From DAOTXL01 sp034434895 (lineage in GTDB: Bacteria > Chloroflexota > Anaerolineae > JAAYZQ01): 19,408 bases of DNA. The DNA lies in assembly GCA_034434895.1 (NCBI GenBank), contig DAOTYI010000122.1, positions 1 through 19,408 on the forward strand. Reading direction: 5' to 3'. Shown here piece after piece: positions 1-7,039 of this stretch (positions are counted from its first letter, which is position 1; every line of letters starts with the position of its first letter). The notes below the pieces were generated by a model that ran no database searches, was not told the origin of the DNA, and worked only from the letters and a program-made list of their open reading frames with translations. The translations under genes were made by a program, and so were the position numbers.

Positions 1-8
1 GCCCTCGG

Positions 9-1337
9 CTACCCCAAACGCTCGCCCGCCCCCACATCCATCAGCACCAGGCCGGAGATCATCTTGGGGTAAAAGTCGGTAGACTTTTGCGGCATCTTTT
101 CCCCCCGGCTGGAGCAGGCTTTTACCTCGGCGATGCGTGTCGGATTGAGGATAAAGACGCACAGCGCCTGACCGGCATCTACCCCGGCCAGCGCCTGGTC
201 CAGGTTGCGGAAATAGTCCAGGTACTCTTTGGCTTCGACCTGCTGCCTGGTAATGCCCATCACCCGCTCGATGAGCAGCTCGTGGAGGATGCTCACATCC
301 AGCCGCCGCCACTCCGGGGCGCGGTCGGGCACGAGTCGGTCCATGATGGTCGGGTCCTTGAGCCGCAGCAGGAAGTAGCGGCCGTCGTAAAAGCCGATGC
401 GCCGGTCGTCGGCTGTGGCCTGGGCCAGGGCTGCCTCCAGCGCGGCCCGGTCGGCCAGCGGCGTCACCTCAAAGTAAGCGGCTGCGCCCTCCAGGATCTC
501 GGCCGGCGTCCTGGCCGTGTAGCTGTGGATCTGGCGGTGGGTGGGCAGGATGATCAGGCCGGGGTCGTCCATGCTGACAAAGCTGATCAGGGCATAGTGA
601 AAGGCGGCGTTGGCCGGGGCATCGGGGTATTTCTGCCTCATCTCGGCCCGGTAGTTGAGTGCCGTCTCGTAGCGATGATGCCCGTCGGCGATGATCAGGC
701 CGGTTTTGGGGGCCATCTCAGCCGTCACCGCAGCCAGCACCTGCGGGTCACTCACCACCCACAGCCGTTGCTGCACATCCTGCTCAAACAGCTCCCGCAC
801 GTTGACATCGGGCGGACGATGGGCAATCGCCGCGTCGAACAGGGCATTGATCCGATTGTCGGGATCGGGGTAGAGCATAAAGATCAGCTCAAAGTTGAAC
901 GCCGTGGCGCGCAACAGGTTCAGACGGTCCACCTTGGGACCCGCCAGGGTCCGCTCGTGGGGCAGGACGATCCCCTCGCTGAATTCGGCCAACTGCAAGG
1001 CGGCGATGAACGCCTTGCGGGTCAGCTCACGGCCGTCAGGCAGGGTGAAGGTCTGGTGGTAGACGTAGAAGGCAGGTGCCAGGTCGCGCAGCAGATAGCC
1101 AGCGTCCAGCCAACTGCCATAGTAGTCGCGGGCGCGGGTGTAGACATTCTGCTCCGCCGTGTCATCCTCATACTCCTGGCCCCGGATCAGGCGCACGATG
1201 TTATACGGGTGCAGGTCGTAGTAGCGGGCCTGCAGATCGGGGCCGATGCGGTCGTAAGGCTGGCTGACGACCCGACTCAGGTCACCGACCTTGTGCGGGT
1301 TGTAGCGGATGCCACGAAAGGGCGCGATTGTGGCCAT
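9..1337 (-). CDS. DUF1015 family protein (ParB-like DGHHR motif), last gene of serine-type operon
   Basis: This 442-residue protein matches the DUF1015 family, whose biochemical function I do not know for certain. The clearest signature is IADGHHRYETA at residues 216-226; further conserved-looking blocks are VVSQPYDRI (23-31) and VLPHERT (124-130). A DGHHR-type motif is a hallmark of the ParB/sulfiredoxin-like fold, which also includes free-serine kinases (SerK, SbnI). The gene starts at ATG 1337 behind a strong AGGAGGAG site and lies 41 nt downstream of serA in the same direction, with a palindrome between them. DUF1015 genes are often neighbours of serA and a class V aminotransferase, so a role in serine or phosphoserine metabolism is inferred from context and is not proven. 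There is no signal peptide or membrane segment, so it should be cytoplasmic. The stop codon is at 9-11 and the gene appears intact. Confidence 0.88.
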   Translation of the reverse strand: MATIAPFRGIRYNPHKVGDLSRVVSQPYDRIGPDLQARYYDLHPYNIVRLIRGQEYEDDTAEQNVYTRARDYYGSWLDAGYLLRDLAPAFYVYHQTFTLPDGRELTRKAFIAALQLAEFSEGIVLPHERTLAGPKVDRLNLLRATAFNFELIFMLYPDPDNRINALFDAAIAHRPPDVNVRELFEQDVQQRLWVVSDPQVLAAVTAEMAPKTGLIIADGHHRYETALNYRAEMRQKYPDAPANAAFHYALISFVSMDDPGLIILPTHRQIHSYTARTPAEILEGAAAYFEVTPLADRAALEAALAQATADDRRIGFYDGRYFLLRLKDPTIMDRLVPDRAPEWRRLDVSILHELLIERVMGITRQQVEAKEYLDYFRNLDQALAGVDAGQALCVFILNPTRIAEVKACSSRGEKMPQKSTDFYPKMISGLVLMDVGAGERLG

Positions 1338-1351
1338 GGATCTCCTCCTGG

Positions 1352-1385
1352 TTTGTAAGGCAACTGCTCGCAGTTGCCCTACAAA
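1352..1385. repeat. Palindromic intergenic repeat, GTAGGGCA family, copy 1
   Basis: Two 16-nt arms (1352-1367 and 1370-1385) are complementary except for one position and are separated by only two bases (TC). The core is AGGCAACTGC facing GCAGTTGCC. The same core occurs at 5833-5882. The right arm overlaps the last codons of serA and supplies its TAG stop (1379-1381). As RNA it would form a stable hairpin between serA and the DUF1015 gene and might act in processing or attenuation; there is no T-tract, so a classical terminator is unlikely. Confidence 0.85.
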
Positions 1386-2308
1386 TGCTGGCGGTAAAAG
1401 TCAATCAGAATCTCGGCCACCTCGGCGCCGACACGGCCCTGTCCTTCGACCGTGCTGGCCCCGATGTGCGGCGAGCCGATGACCAGATTGAAGCCGTTTT
1501 TGTCCTTCAGGCTGAAGAGCCGGGCGTTGCCGGGGTTTACCTTCTCATCGGCAAAGACATCCAGCGCCGCACCGGCCACCTTGCCGCTCACCAGGGCATC
1601 GTACAGGGCATCCTCGTCGAGCGTGCCCCCCCGGCCGCAGTTGACGATATAGACCCCCTGCTTCATTTTGGCAAACGCTTCGGCGTTGAGGAGGTTGGTC
1701 GTCTCGGCTGTTTTGGGCACGTGGAGCGAGATGTAATCGCTTTCGCGCAGCAGTTCATCCAGGCTGACCTGCCGGGCAAAGGGCACCTCGGTGGGGGTGC
1801 GCCGGTAAAAGATAACCTTCATCCCCAGCGCAGCGGCCCGGCGGGCCACCGCCTGACCGATGTTGCCCAGGCCGATCAGTCCCAGCGTCTTGCCGGCAAT
1901 TTCGGTGCCTTCCAGCTCCTTCTTCTTCCACTCGCCGGCGGCCATGCTGGCCGAAGCCTGGGGGATCTTGCGGGCCAGGGCCAGCAGGTAGCCGATGGTC
2001 AGCTCGGCCACCGAATCGGAGCTGGCCTTGGGGGTGTTGCGCACCACGATCCCCTTGCTTTCGGCGTACCTGACATCAATGTTGTCCAACCCCACCCCAC
2101 CGCGCACGATGATCTTGAGATTGGGTGCGGCATCAATCACCTCTTTGGTGACCCGGGTGCGGCTGCGGACCACCATGCCGTCATATTGAGCCGCGTCACG
2201 CACCAGTTCCTCCGGGGTGATGGTCGGCCGGTTGTCCACCTCAATGCCCGCCGCTCGCATGGCCTCCAGGGCCGAAGCTTCGGTTTTGTCGCAAATCAGT
2301 ACTTTCAT
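1379..2308 (-). CDS. serA: D-3-phosphoglycerate dehydrogenase, short form without ACT domain
   Basis: The 309-residue product is a D-isomer-specific 2-hydroxyacid dehydrogenase. It should oxidise 3-phosphoglycerate to 3-phosphohydroxypyruvate with NAD, the first step of phosphorylated serine synthesis. The Rossmann motif GLGNIG lies at 146-151. The catalytic triad is visible as R226 (VNCGRGG), E255 (VFADE) and H281 (SPHIGAS). The substrate-binding loop RGGVGLDNID (69-78) is typical of SerA rather than of lactate or glycerate enzymes. The regulatory ACT domain found in longer SerA proteins is absent, so serine feedback is not expected through that route. ATG 2308 is the only sensible start; its ribosome-binding site is weak. 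The gene sits between the aminotransferase (66 nt upstream) and DUF1015. A related hydroxypyruvate or glyoxylate reductase cannot be excluded from sequence alone. Confidence 0.87.
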   Translation of the reverse strand: MKVLICDKTEASALEAMRAAGIEVDNRPTITPEELVRDAAQYDGMVVRSRTRVTKEVIDAAPNLKIIVRGGVGLDNIDVRYAESKGIVVRNTPKASSDSVAELTIGYLLALARKIPQASASMAAGEWKKKELEGTEIAGKTLGLIGLGNIGQAVARRAAALGMKVIFYRRTPTEVPFARQVSLDELLRESDYISLHVPKTAETTNLLNAEAFAKMKQGVYIVNCGRGGTLDEDALYDALVSGKVAGAALDVFADEKVNPGNARLFSLKDKNGFNLVIGSPHIGASTVEGQGRVGAEVAEILIDFYRQHL

Positions 2309-2331
2309 GGTCGTCTCACTCTTTTTTGAAC

Positions 2332-2380
2332 ATTAGAGATTGGGTATTAGAGATTGGATATTAGAGATTGGATATTAGAG
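2332..2380. repeat. 14-bp tandem repeat, 3.5 copies
   Basis: Three full units occupy 2332-2345, 2346-2359 and 2360-2373 (plus-strand unit ATTAGAGATTGGAT, with G for A at position 13 of the first) and a half unit ends at 2380. The array is AT-rich in a GC-rich setting. It fills most of the gap between the aminotransferase and serA, and its last partial unit contains the TAA stop codon of the aminotransferase (2375-2377). It could arise by slippage. I see no hairpin potential in the unit. Confidence 0.9.
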
Positions 2381-3442
2381 GCCGAGGATGTCGTTAATCT
2401 GCCCCAGCAGCCACTGGATGTCCGCCACCTGGTGGTCGCCCATGTGGCCGATGCGGAAGCACTTTTCCTTGAGGTCGCCGTAGCCGTTGGAGATCATGGC
2501 CCCGCGCTTGCCCAACTCTTTGTTCAGGTCGGCGACGCTGATGCCCCGTGTGTTGGCGATATTGGTCACCGTGTTGGACAGATAGCGTTCGTCGCCATAG
2601 AGGCCAAAGTGCTGGCGCGCCCAGGCACGGACGATCTGGGCCATTTCCAGGTGCCGCGCGAAACGGTTCTCCAACCCTTCGGCCAGGATGTCATCCATCT
2701 GCCGGTTGAGAGCCTGGATGAGGCTGATGGCCGGGGTGGCCGGGGTCTGGTTGGCGTCATATTTCTTGTCCATCTCTTTGTAGGCAAAATAGTTGCCTGG
2801 ATGGGGCACCTGCAAGGCCCGCTCCCGCGCCCGGTCGCTGACAGCGCATACGGTCAGACCGGGCGGCAGGGCAAAGCACTTTTGCACCCCGGCCAGGCAG
2901 ACATCCAGCCCCCAGGCATCGAATTCGATCTTGACGCCGGCCATGCTGCTCACAGCATCTACCAGGATCAACACGTCGGGGTATTTGGCGTGGATCAGTT
3001 CGGCGATTTCGCGGATCGGGTTCATGATCCCGGTCGAGGTCTCGTTGTGGCACAGGGTGATGGCATCATAATCCCCTTTGGACAGCGCCTCGTCCACCAG
3101 CTCCGGGGTGATGGCCTGGCCCATCGGCACCTCCAGCTTGTCACAGGGGATGCCGTTGTCCACCGTCATCTGGTGCCAGCGTTTGGAGAAAGCGCCGCAC
3201 ACTGTGTTTAGCACTCGCTTGAGTGACGCCTGACGCACCGAACCTTCCATAACCCCGGAGGAGGATGAAGTAAACAGATAGACCCGCTGGTTCGTGTAGA
3301 GCAGCTTTTGGAGTTTGGGGGTAACCTCGGCTTGCAGGTCCGAATATTCCTTGGCTCGATGGCCGATCATGCCCACGGCCTGGGCCTGCAGGATTTCGTC
3401 CCGCACATGGGTGGGACCTGGGATAAACAGTTTTTTGTACAT
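2375..3442 (-). CDS. Class V pyridoxal-phosphate aminotransferase (serine/alanine-glyoxylate type)
   Basis: This 355-residue protein belongs to the class V aminotransferases of the alanine-glyoxylate / serine-pyruvate / small-hydrogenase-subunit-like group. The Schiff-base lysine is K188 in GVQKCFALPPG, and D162 in VDAVSSMAG should pair with the PLP pyridine nitrogen. The N-terminal block FIPGPTHV (6-13) is typical of the group. With serA directly downstream, the likely reaction is transamination of phosphohydroxypyruvate to phosphoserine, replacing a classical SerC, or glyoxylate/hydroxypyruvate amination; this assignment comes from context. The ATG at 3442 follows a strong GAGGAGGT site that lies inside a short hairpin. 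The gene is first in a three-gene minus-strand operon with a clear promoter at 3587-3615. The stop codon falls inside a tandem repeat. Confidence 0.88.
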   Translation of the reverse strand: MYKKLFIPGPTHVRDEILQAQAVGMIGHRAKEYSDLQAEVTPKLQKLLYTNQRVYLFTSSSSGVMEGSVRQASLKRVLNTVCGAFSKRWHQMTVDNGIPCDKLEVPMGQAITPELVDEALSKGDYDAITLCHNETSTGIMNPIREIAELIHAKYPDVLILVDAVSSMAGVKIEFDAWGLDVCLAGVQKCFALPPGLTVCAVSDRARERALQVPHPGNYFAYKEMDKKYDANQTPATPAISLIQALNRQMDDILAEGLENRFARHLEMAQIVRAWARQHFGLYGDERYLSNTVTNIANTRGISVADLNKELGKRGAMISNGYGDLKEKCFRIGHMGDHQVADIQWLLGQINDILGL

Positions 3443-3443
3443 G

Positions 3444-3461
3444 CTTTACCTCCTCGTAAAG
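3444..3461 (-). promoter_or_regulatory. Hairpin presenting the aminotransferase Shine-Dalgarno sequence
   Basis: On the minus strand the sequence reads CTTTAC-GAGGAG-GTAAAG: perfect 6-bp arms with the GAGGAG part of the ribosome-binding site as the 6-nt loop. It ends two bases before the start codon at 3442. Such a structure could limit or present the ribosome-binding site. The stem is short and AT-rich, so its effect is uncertain. Confidence 0.55.
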
Positions 3462-3511
3462 ATTTTATAGGGTGAATCAGTTCCGGCTGGACCGGGCGAC
3501 GGGTGTGCGCC

Positions 3512-3571
3512 CAACGATGCGAGGCTGATCTGGCAAGAAATGGCAGAGAATGCGGCGGTGCCTCATCGTTG
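3512..3571 (-). promoter_or_regulatory. Long-range stem in the 5' leader of the serine-type operon
   Basis: Plus-strand CAACGATG (3512-3519) is complementary to CATCGTTG (3564-3571). Pairing continues with AGG (3522-3524) against CCT (3561-3563) across a 2-nt bulge, enclosing a 36-nt loop. A smaller CCGG/CCGG hairpin lies nearer the gene. All lie in the predicted leader between the promoter (start near 3580) and the start codon. I do not recognise a known riboswitch class, so this is a structural observation only. Confidence 0.4.
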
Positions 3572-3586
3572 AGTGCCCTGACGCTT

Positions 3587-3615
3587 ATTGTACCAACATT
3601 CTCTCAAACAGGCAA
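3587..3615 (-). promoter_or_regulatory. Sigma-70-type promoter for aminotransferase-serA-DUF1015 operon
   Basis: On the minus strand a -35 box TTGCCT (3615-3610) is followed after exactly 17 nt by TACAAT (3592-3587). The -10 box is preceded by TGG, an extended -10 element. The predicted start near 3580 gives a leader of about 138 nt. The promoter lies back-to-back with the plus-strand promoter at 3635-3663, the -35 boxes being 19 bp apart. Confidence 0.65.
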
Positions 3616-3634
3616 CCTGGCAGCCGGTTCTAGC

Positions 3635-3663
3635 TTGACGCGCGGCCTGTTGTCTGGTATGAT
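3635..3663 (+). promoter_or_regulatory. Sigma-70-type promoter for the 3700-8566 gene cassette
   Basis: TTGACG (3635-3640) is followed by a 17-nt spacer and TATGAT (3658-3663), with TGG just before the -10 box (extended -10). Transcription should start near 3670, about 30 nt upstream of the first ATG at 3700. This is close to consensus and matches the architecture of the divergent promoter at 3587-3615. Confidence 0.75.
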
Positions 3664-3699
3664 CCGCACGGGGAACAACGCCTGACGGAGGGAGAGGCT

Positions 3700-4281
3700 A
3701 TGTCTGAGCTCACCACAGTCTGCACCTGGTTCACCCAACCAGGCCCGGCCAACACGGCCCGCACCCTGGAACTGGCCCGCGCCCGCGCCGAAGCGTTGGA
3801 TATCCACACGGTGTTGGTGGCAAGCACCAGCGGCGCCACCGGCCTCCAGGCCGCGCAGATGCTCCGCGGATTGGAGGTCATTGTCGTCACCCATTCGGCC
3901 GGCTTTCGCGCGCCCGGCACCCAGGAGCTGACGGTCGAGAACCGGGCGGCCATCGAAGCCGCCGGGGCGACGATCCTGACCTGTACCCACGCTTTTGGCG
4001 GGGTGGGGCGGGCAGTGCGCAAAAAGTTGGGCACCTACGAATTGGAAGAGATCATCGCCTTCACCCTGCGCACCTTCAGCGAAGGGATCAAGGTCGCCGC
4101 CGAGATCTGCCTGATGGCCGCCGACGCCGGCCTGGTGCGCTGTGATGAGCCGGTCATTGCCATCGCCGGGACGGGGCGCGGTGCCGATACGGCGGTGGTG
4201 CTCAGGCCGGCCAACGCCCAGGCCTTTTTCGACCTGCGCTTCCTGGAGATTATCTGTATGCCCTCAGCGGGGCACCCGTGA
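3700..4281 (+). CDS. Stand-alone pyruvate kinase alpha/beta (C-terminal) domain protein
   Basis: The 193-residue protein resembles the free-standing version of the pyruvate kinase C-terminal domain found in archaea and some bacteria. It has no catalytic TIM barrel, so it is not a pyruvate kinase. The features seen are an alternating alpha/beta pattern, a VASTSGATGLQAA stretch (40-52) where the domain's ligand loop would be, and a glycine-rich AIAGTGRGADTAVVL stretch (154-168). In true pyruvate kinase this domain binds allosteric effectors; for the free-standing form the ligand is unknown. ATG 3700 follows a very purine-rich ribosome-binding site (3687-3697). It is first in a four-gene plus-strand cassette, 54 nt before the PLP enzyme, which suggests a sensing or accessory role in that pathway (inference). 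Confidence 0.82.
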   Translation: MSELTTVCTWFTQPGPANTARTLELARARAEALDIHTVLVASTSGATGLQAAQMLRGLEVIVVTHSAGFRAPGTQELTVENRAAIEAAGATILTCTHAFGGVGRAVRKKLGTYELEEIIAFTLRTFSEGIKVAAEICLMAADAGLVRCDEPVIAIAGTGRGADTAVVLRPANAQAFFDLRFLEIICMPSAGHP

Positions 4282-4335
4282 CAACAGAGGATGGGGGAGC
4301 GCGGGTTGTGACCCCCATCGCACAGGAGGGGAGCT

Positions 4336-5838
4336 ATGACCACACAAAAACGCCTTGACGATTGCCTGTCCATCCGCGACGGGCACCTGTTTATCGAAGA
4401 GCGGGATACGGTGGAGCTGGTCCACGAGTTCGGCTCCCCGCTCTTTGTCCTGTCGGAAGACCAGATCCGGCGCAACGTCCGCCGCTTCCAGCGGGCCTTC
4501 CAGGCCGGCTGGCCCGACGGTCCGGTCAAGGTCCTGCCGGCAGCCAAGGCCAACTGGATCCCGGCCGTGCAACGCATCCTGGCCAGCGAGGGGTGTGGCT
4601 GCGACATCTACTCGGCGGGTGAGCTCTCTGTGGCGTTGGGAGCCGGATTCCCCCACGAGCTGATCTCGGTCAACGGCGTGCCCAAAGGCCGCGATCACAT
4701 CTACCGCTGCGTGCGCGAGGGGGTGCGCCTGACCATTGACAGCGTCGAGGAGCTGGAGGTCATCGAGGCCGCAGCGAACGAGCTGGGTGTCACCGCCAAA
4801 GTGCGGCTGCGGCTCAAGCCGGCCGTCTCCGGCTTTATCCAGCACACCGACTTTGTAGCCGAGGGGCTGGTGCCGACCGACATTGCCGCCCTGGTCTACA
4901 AGGGGGGACTGGCCTTTGACGATGCGGTGGCCCTGGGGCGGCGCATCCTGGCGATGAAGAATGTGGAGCTGGTCGGCATCCACCAGCACCACGGCCGGCA
5001 CCACCGCTCAACCCGCTACTGGGAGGCGCAGATGGAAGCCTTTGCCCGCGATGTGGGGCGTCTCTGCCAGGCGCTGGACGGCTACCGGCCCCAGGAGATT
5101 GACATCGGTGGCGGTTTTGCCATCCCCCGCGACCCCTTCAACGCCGCGACCGACTATAGCGAGCCGCTGCAACTGGGGGCGCTCTATGCCCTGTCCAAAG
5201 CGATGAGCCTGCTGGGCGCCGAGGCCCGCTACAAGGTCATGGCCCGGCTGATTGACACCATTGAGGCCCGGCCCAATCAGACCCCGGCGCCGGGCATCGA
5301 GGAGTATGCTGAGGCCTGCACCCGTACCCTGCGGCGCGAATTGCCCAAACAGGGGATCGAGACCCGGGGCCTGATGCTTCAATTAGAGCCGGGGCGGGCC
5401 ATCCATGGCAATGCCGGCATCCACCTGACCACAGTGTGCAACCTCAAGCGCCTGGAAAGGCCCATCCGCTGGAAGCTGATCATCGTGGACACCACCGAAT
5501 TCTGGTTCACCGGCGGTCGCTACGAGCATCACCTGCACGACTATCTGTTCGCCAACAAGGCCGATGCGCCGCTGACCGACAGGGCGGACATCATCGGTCG
5601 CAGTTGCTATGGCGACCGCCTCCTGCCCACCGTGCCGGTGCCCCAGGTCGAGGTAGGGGACCTGCTGGCCCTGCTGGACACGGGAGCCTACCAGGAGGTC
5701 TCGATGAGCAATTTCAACGCCATCCCCCGCCCGGCGACGGTGCTGGTGACGGGCGACCGGGCGGCGGTGGTGCGGCGGCGGGAGACAGAGGAGGATCTGT
5801 TCCGCCGGGATGTGATGCCGGAGCATCTGCGCCTGTAG
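4336..5838 (+). CDS. Diaminopimelate-decarboxylase-like PLP enzyme (fold type III, possibly Y4yA-like)
   Basis: The 500-residue protein belongs to the fold-type III decarboxylase/alanine-racemase superfamily. K71 in PAAKANW is the expected PLP lysine, IDIGGGF (256-261) binds the cofactor phosphate, and EPGRAIHGNAG (351-361) matches the LysA-family EPGR motif. The C-terminal barrel carries C424 in GRSCYGDRL and Y452 in GAYQEVSMSNFN. The usual LysA pattern around the catalytic cysteine (Cys-Glu-Ser-x-Asp) is altered to Cys-Tyr-Gly-Asp, and a histidine cluster HQHHGRHH (216-223) stands where LysA has its HxHIGS loop. The protein is also longer than LysA (about 420 residues). It is therefore probably not the lysine biosynthetic enzyme; the substrate is unknown. 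ATG 4336 follows AGGAGG. The TAG stop lies inside a palindromic repeat. Confidence 0.83.
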   Translation: MTTQKRLDDCLSIRDGHLFIEERDTVELVHEFGSPLFVLSEDQIRRNVRRFQRAFQAGWPDGPVKVLPAAKANWIPAVQRILASEGCGCDIYSAGELSVALGAGFPHELISVNGVPKGRDHIYRCVREGVRLTIDSVEELEVIEAAANELGVTAKVRLRLKPAVSGFIQHTDFVAEGLVPTDIAALVYKGGLAFDDAVALGRRILAMKNVELVGIHQHHGRHHRSTRYWEAQMEAFARDVGRLCQALDGYRPQEIDIGGGFAIPRDPFNAATDYSEPLQLGALYALSKAMSLLGAEARYKVMARLIDTIEARPNQTPAPGIEEYAEACTRTLRRELPKQGIETRGLMLQLEPGRAIHGNAGIHLTTVCNLKRLERPIRWKLIIVDTTEFWFTGGRYEHHLHDYLFANKADAPLTDRADIIGRSCYGDRLLPTVPVPQVEVGDLLALLDTGAYQEVSMSNFNAIPRPATVLVTGDRAAVVRRRETEEDLFRRDVMPEHLRL

Positions 5839-5882
5839 GGCAACTGCGAGCAGTTGCCCTACAGCAAGCAGTTGCCCTACAG
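5833..5882. repeat. Palindromic repeat, GTAGGGCA family, copy 2, with extra right arm
   Basis: A perfect 15-bp inverted repeat (5833-5847 and 5850-5864, loop GA) has arm sequence CTGTAGGGCAACTGC. Three bases later the right arm is repeated exactly (5868-5882), so the left arm can pair with either copy. The left arm supplies the TAG stop of the preceding PLP-enzyme gene (5836-5838), and the second right arm abuts the ribosome-binding site of the next gene (starts 5897). It is the same core as at 1352-1385. Confidence 0.9.
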
Positions 5883-5896
5883 AAGGAGGGAGGACG

Positions 5897-7015
5897 ATGG
5901 AGATCATAGTGTTGGGTGGCGCCGGCGATATGGGCAGCCGGGCCGTGGAGGACCTGGCCCTGGCCGAGGGGGTGCGCCGGGTGACCATCGCCGACCGGAA
6001 TGTAGCTGCCGCCCGACAGATCGCTGCCAGGCTGGCCGGCCAGGGGGCAGAGGTGGATGTCCGGGCGGTAGATGCGACCAACCATCAGGAGCTGGTGGAG
6101 GCGATGCGTGGCTATGATGTGGCCGCCTCGGCCCTGGGACCTTTCCACCTGTTCGAGACCAGGCTGATCCGGGCTGCCCTCGAAGCGGGCGTGCCCTATG
6201 CCAGCCTGTGCGACGAGTGGGAGGCAGCCGGCATGGCCATTGATCACTTTCACGGGCCGGCCCGCGAAAAGGGGATCACGGTCATCACCGGCCTGGGTAC
6301 CAGCCCCGGCGTGTCCAACCTCGGCATTCGCTACTACGCCGACCAGATGGACCGGGTGCGGCGGGCGGATGTGTCGGTCTTTCAGCCGTTGAAGGCCGGC
6401 GGCGGCCAGGCGGTGGTGCACCACATGCTGCACATCATCACCGGGCAGGTGGTGGCCTGGCGCGGCGGAAAACGGGTGATGCTGCCGGCGTGCAGCGAGG
6501 AGCGGGTGGTGGAATTCCCCCGTTTTGGCCCGATCCGGGTGTGGAACATGGGCCACAGCGAGCCGGAAACGCTGCCCCGCTTCCTGCCAGGCCTGGAAGA
6601 GGTCAACTTTTTCATGGGCTTTGGGCGCGGATCGGGCTGGTTCATCCGCCCGGCGCGGTGGGGCCTGCTCGGCAGCCGGCGGGTCAGGAGCGGGGTGGCC
6701 CGTCTGGTCGGCCTGCTGGAGCGGATGTCAGCCGGCGAGGAGCCGGAAGAGGGGGCGGTGCGCCTGGATGTGTGGGGGCAGGTGGCCGGCCAGGAGGTGC
6801 ATGCGCTGGCCTGCGGCGTCGGGCAGATGCGGCAGGCAACGGGGCTGTCGCTGTCCATCGGCACGCTGATGCTGGCCCGGCGGGAGCTGCGCATCCAGGA
6901 GGGGGGAGTCTATGCTCCGGAAGCCTGCCTGGACCCGCGCACCTTCCTGAGCCGCCTGCGGGCCAAGGGGATCGCCGCCTATGCCGACCTAGCCATGACG
7001 CAGGTGGTGATCTAA
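5897..7015 (+). CDS. Saccharopine dehydrogenase-like NAD(P)-dependent oxidoreductase
   Basis: This is a 372-residue protein with an N-terminal Rossmann fold: GGAGDMG at 7-13 in VLGGAGDMGSRAVEDLA, followed by an acidic residue at the end of strand 2 (IADRN). The central part, with ALGPFHLFETRLIRAALEAG and a following YASLCDE block, is typical of the saccharopine dehydrogenase / carboxynorspermidine synthase group. These enzymes form or cleave a secondary amine between an amino acid and a keto acid or aldehyde. ATG 5897 has a good GGAGGGAGG site. The gene is third in the cassette, between the decarboxylase-like and UxaA-like genes. The pairing with an amino-acid-decarboxylase homologue is reminiscent of carboxynorspermidine synthase plus decarboxylase, but the UxaA partner does not fit polyamine synthesis. 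The substrate is unknown. Confidence 0.82.
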   Translation: MEIIVLGGAGDMGSRAVEDLALAEGVRRVTIADRNVAAARQIAARLAGQGAEVDVRAVDATNHQELVEAMRGYDVAASALGPFHLFETRLIRAALEAGVPYASLCDEWEAAGMAIDHFHGPAREKGITVITGLGTSPGVSNLGIRYYADQMDRVRRADVSVFQPLKAGGGQAVVHHMLHIITGQVVAWRGGKRVMLPACSEERVVEFPRFGPIRVWNMGHSEPETLPRFLPGLEEVNFFMGFGRGSGWFIRPARWGLLGSRRVRSGVARLVGLLERMSAGEEPEEGAVRLDVWGQVAGQEVHALACGVGQMRQATGLSLSIGTLMLARRELRIQEGGVYAPEACLDPRTFLSRLRAKGIAAYADLAMTQVVI

Positions 7016-7039
7016 AGGGGGCAACCGAGGAGGAGGGAC

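Noticed and set aside
87..1358. Long plus-strand open frame of 423 codons opposite the DUF1015 gene
   Set aside because: It is antisense to a gene with clear family motifs. Its translation is rich in Gly, Gln, Val and His without domains, as expected for a GC-rich shadow frame.
1328..2329. Plus-strand open frame of 333 codons opposite serA
   Set aside because: serA has complete catalytic motifs on the minus strand; this frame shows no recognisable family and no ribosome-binding site.
2332..2380. Tandem repeat considered as a CRISPR remnant
   Set aside because: Units of 14 bp are directly adjacent with no spacers.
3443..3580. Known riboswitch (glycine, SAM, TPP) in the serine-operon leader
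   Set aside because: I could not match the conserved core of any class I know, so only the structure is reported.
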